64,000 nt of DNA. Origin: Candidatus Binatus sp. GTDB taxonomy: Bacteria > Desulfobacterota > Binatia > Binatales > Binataceae. This document shows positions 62,233 to 64,000 of the stretch, in pieces. The stretch is taken from positions 18,891 through 82,890 of the forward strand of contig NZ_JAUSKL010000046.1 in NCBI RefSeq assembly GCF_030646925.1, read 5' to 3'. Under the pieces are notes generated by a model. The model did no database searches. It had not been told where the DNA came from and was given only the letters and a program-made list of their open reading frames with translations. How positions within the stretch are numbered: the stretch's first letter is position 1; every line of letters begins with the position of its first letter. Both the position numbers and the translations under genes were made by a program.

Positions 62233-62856
62233 CTAGAGATTCGTCTTGTAGTCGTGCTCGATCGACTTGTCGATCTGGGCGGCCATGCCGTCGTCGCCGC
62301 CGACGGTGGCGGCGAGCATCTTGCCAAAAGAGATCGCCTCGCGCGCGGGCCAGGTCTCGGGCTTCCATAGCTGGGAGCGCAGGAAAGCCTTGGCGCAGTG
62401 GAAGAAGCATTCATCGACGGTGACGCGAATCGCGAGCAGGGCAGGGCCGCCGCGCGCCGCCATCCGCTCGAGCAAACTGGGATCGTGGGTGAGTTCGGCG
62501 GCGCCGTTGACGCGCAACGTCTCGTTGGCGCCGGGGACGAGGAAAATGATCCCGACGCGCGGATTCTGCAGAATGTTGCCGAGGCCGAACATCAGCTTGT
62601 TGCCCTTGCGCTCGGGAATCAGCAGGGTGCGCTCGTTTTCGACGAGGACGAAGCCGGGGCCGTCGCCTTTCGGCGAACTGTCCTGATTGCCGGCGGCGTC
62701 GGCGGTGCTGAGCACGATGAAGGGCGAGCGCTTGATGAAGCCGATCGCGGTCTGGTCGAGCGCGCGGAAGACCTTTTTCTGCACGAGGGGATGCGGTTCG
62801 CCGATTAGAGAGCGCAACTGTTCGAACGTTTCGATACGGTGGTTGCCGTTTTCCAT
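62233..62856 (-). CDS. Pyridoxamine-phosphate-oxidase-like flavoprotein (MSMEG_1061 type)
   Basis: 207 residues. The split-barrel fold: SPFIVLSTADAAGNQDSSPKGDGPGFVLV, LLIPERKGNKLMFGLGNILQNPRVGIIFLVPGANETLRVNGAAEL, typical of the FMN-binding PPOX class; a C-terminal part HCAKAFLRSQLWKPETW is the mark of the MSMEG_1061 subgroup. Substrate unknown; F420- or FMN-based reductases of this type degrade or reduce varied compounds. Confidence 0.87.
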   Translation of the reverse strand: MENGNHRIETFEQLRSLIGEPHPLVQKKVFRALDQTAIGFIKRSPFIVLSTADAAGNQDSSPKGDGPGFVLVENERTLLIPERKGNKLMFGLGNILQNPRVGIIFLVPGANETLRVNGAAELTHDPSLLERMAARGGPALLAIRVTVDECFFHCAKAFLRSQLWKPETWPAREAISFGKMLAATVGGDDGMAAQIDKSIEHDYKTNL

Positions 62857-62940
62857 TAGTCAGTCCTCCGGATGCGCGTAGGATTCCGATTAGTCGGTCG
62901 ATTACTCAGTGCGATTAGTCAGTTGCGCAATATACTATAG

Positions 62941-63888
62941 TCAGTCTTCGCGATTCCAGGCCGCCACCGAGCTTGCGATGCCGTCTTCCAGATTCGTGAA
63001 AGCCGCATCGTATCCGGCATTTCGCAGGCCGGTCAGATCGGCCTCGGTAAAACTCTGGTAGCGACCCGCGAGGCTCTCGGGAAACGGGACATAATCTATC
63101 GCGCCGGCGCCGATTTGGCGAATGAGAAGGTTGGCGACGTCGTTGAAGGCGCGCGCCTTGCCGGTACCGACGTTGAAGATCCCGCGGAGAGGCGGGCCGC
63201 TTGCCAGGGCGCGGTTCACCCGCACGACGTCGCCGACGAAAACAAAATCGCGGCGCTGGTCGCCGTCCCTGTAGCCGTCGGCGCCCTTGAACAGGCGCGC
63301 GCGGCCGGTCTGCTTGAGCTGCCGATATAGTTGATACGGCATCGAAGCCATCTTGTGCTTGTGAGCTTCGCGAGGTCCATAAACGTTGAAATAGCGGAGA
63401 CCCACGACGGTGGTTTGGATGGTGTCGATAATGGCGCGGACGTGATTGTCGAAGGCGAGTTTCGACAGCGCGTAGAGGTTGAGGGGACGTTCGTTTTCGC
63501 GGGACGGTGCAAAATTGTTGCTCGCGCCATAGACTGCGGCGCTCGACGCATAGACGAACGGAATTTTGCGCGAGAGCGCAAAATGGAGAACTGCTTTGGA
63601 AAACGTGAAGTTGTTTTCCATCATGTAGGCGCCGTCGTCGCAAGTGGTGTCGGCGCAGGCGCCCTGGTGAAAGATGGCGTCGATTTTTTCAGGGAGCGCG
63701 CCGCGATTGACTTCAATCGCGCGAATGAAATCGTCGGGCGGCATGAAATCGGCGAAGGTCAAATCGCAAAGGTTGCGGAAATTTTCGCCGAGACGATCGA
63801 CGACCATCACGTCGAAAATGCCGTCCTGATTGAGCGATTCGATCAGATTGCTGCCGATGAAGCCGGCGCCGCCAGTGACGACGATCAT
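62941..63888 (-). CDS. hldD: ADP-L-glycero-D-manno-heptose 6-epimerase
   Basis: 315 residues. Rossmann motif TGGAGFIGSNL at 5-15, DRLGENFRNL, IFHQGACADTT, catalytic SSAAVYG and YALSKLAFD (Tyr and Lys), RYFNVYGPREAHK and KGADGYRDGDQRRDFVFVGDVV, all HldD-specific. The enzyme makes the heptose precursor of LPS inner core, supporting a Gram-negative envelope. The gene starts at ATG 63888. Confidence 0.94.
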   Translation of the reverse strand: MIVVTGGAGFIGSNLIESLNQDGIFDVMVVDRLGENFRNLCDLTFADFMPPDDFIRAIEVNRGALPEKIDAIFHQGACADTTCDDGAYMMENNFTFSKAVLHFALSRKIPFVYASSAAVYGASNNFAPSRENERPLNLYALSKLAFDNHVRAIIDTIQTTVVGLRYFNVYGPREAHKHKMASMPYQLYRQLKQTGRARLFKGADGYRDGDQRRDFVFVGDVVRVNRALASGPPLRGIFNVGTGKARAFNDVANLLIRQIGAGAIDYVPFPESLAGRYQSFTEADLTGLRNAGYDAAFTNLEDGIASSVAAWNRED

Positions 63889-64000
63889 GTTGAGCCCACC
63901 TTACGGACAGCTTTCATACAGTTGCACGGTCGCGCTCATTGTAACGGTTGCTCGGCGTCGCGATCATCAGGCGCAAGCGGGGGCGAATTCGAGCCGCGCA

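Overview
The window looks like chromosomal DNA of an uncultivated, GC-rich, Gram-negative soil-type bacterium. LPS heptose synthesis (hldD), a rod-shape/peptidoglycan operon (mreBCD-mrdA-rodA) and Tat/Sec-exported c-type cytochromes indicate a diderm. Periplasmic methylamine dehydrogenase genes, three luciferase-like (possibly F420- or FMN-dependent) oxidoreductases, and acyl-CoA and acetoacetate-decarboxylase-family enzymes would fit a methylotrophic lineage such as Candidatus Binatota. That placement is an inference from gene content, not a phylogenetic result.

Layout. 1-3.8 kb: a leftward methylamine utilisation operon mauB-mauE-mauD-mauA followed by two tandem single-haem cytochromes c; the left one runs off the window, and no amicyanin gene is seen where mauC usually lies. 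3.9-6.0 kb: a DUF4097-type beta-helix protein with a DUF2089 regulator. 6.2-8.2 kb: the agmatine-to-putrescine pair aguA-aguB. 8.3-11.5 kb: SRP RNA, dnaX, ybaB, recR, then a HicBA module. 12.0-16.9 kb: a lipoprotein cytochrome c convergent with a PuuD-like membrane protein, Fe/Mn superoxide dismutase, an SDR, a hydrolase and an LLM oxidoreductase. 17.4-21.0 kb: assimilatory sulfur reduction (Rrf2 regulator, siroheme reductase, APS reductase, a small unknown). 21-29 kb: asnS, cvpA, trxA, a bicovalent-flavin oxidase gene flanked by a 209-bp direct repeat, an esterase and ppiD. 29.2-30.1 kb: a frameshifted DUF3800-like gene. 30.5-36.0 kb: mreBCD-mrdA-rodA. 36.5-37.3 kb: a UPF0175/DUF3368 toxin-antitoxin pair. 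37.3-42.1 kb: a nucleoside-type ABC importer and a CCA-adding/poly(A) polymerase family gene. 42-47 kb: assorted enzymes. 47.4-53.9 kb: a 2-oxoacid dehydrogenase E1a-E1b-E2 operon, an M20 peptidase and an OPT transporter. 54.27-57.38 kb: an intact-looking IS1595-family transposon with terminal inverted repeats, an 8-bp target duplication and passenger genes (membrane protein plus PIN/DUF433 pair). 57.4-59.2 kb: three parS-like ParB sites. 57.6-63.9 kb: an acyl-CoA dehydrogenase/LLM/acetoacetate decarboxylase operon, a drastically shortened ClC-CBS protein, a response regulator, a flavoprotein and hldD.

How the parts work together. MauAB would oxidise methylamine to formaldehyde and ammonia in the periplasm, with MauE/MauD helping disulfide formation in MauA and the tandem cytochromes the likely electron carriers in place of amicyanin. 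The sulfur genes reduce APS to sulfite and sulfite to sulfide under a probable Rrf2 control. The most unusual items are the cytochrome-linked mau operon with its Met-loop-less cytochrome and extra MauA cysteines, the IS1595 transposon with a toxin-antitoxin cargo inserted 3 bp from a parS site, the repeat-flanked flavin oxidase, the A8 slippage site in dnaX, and the internally deleted ClC gene.
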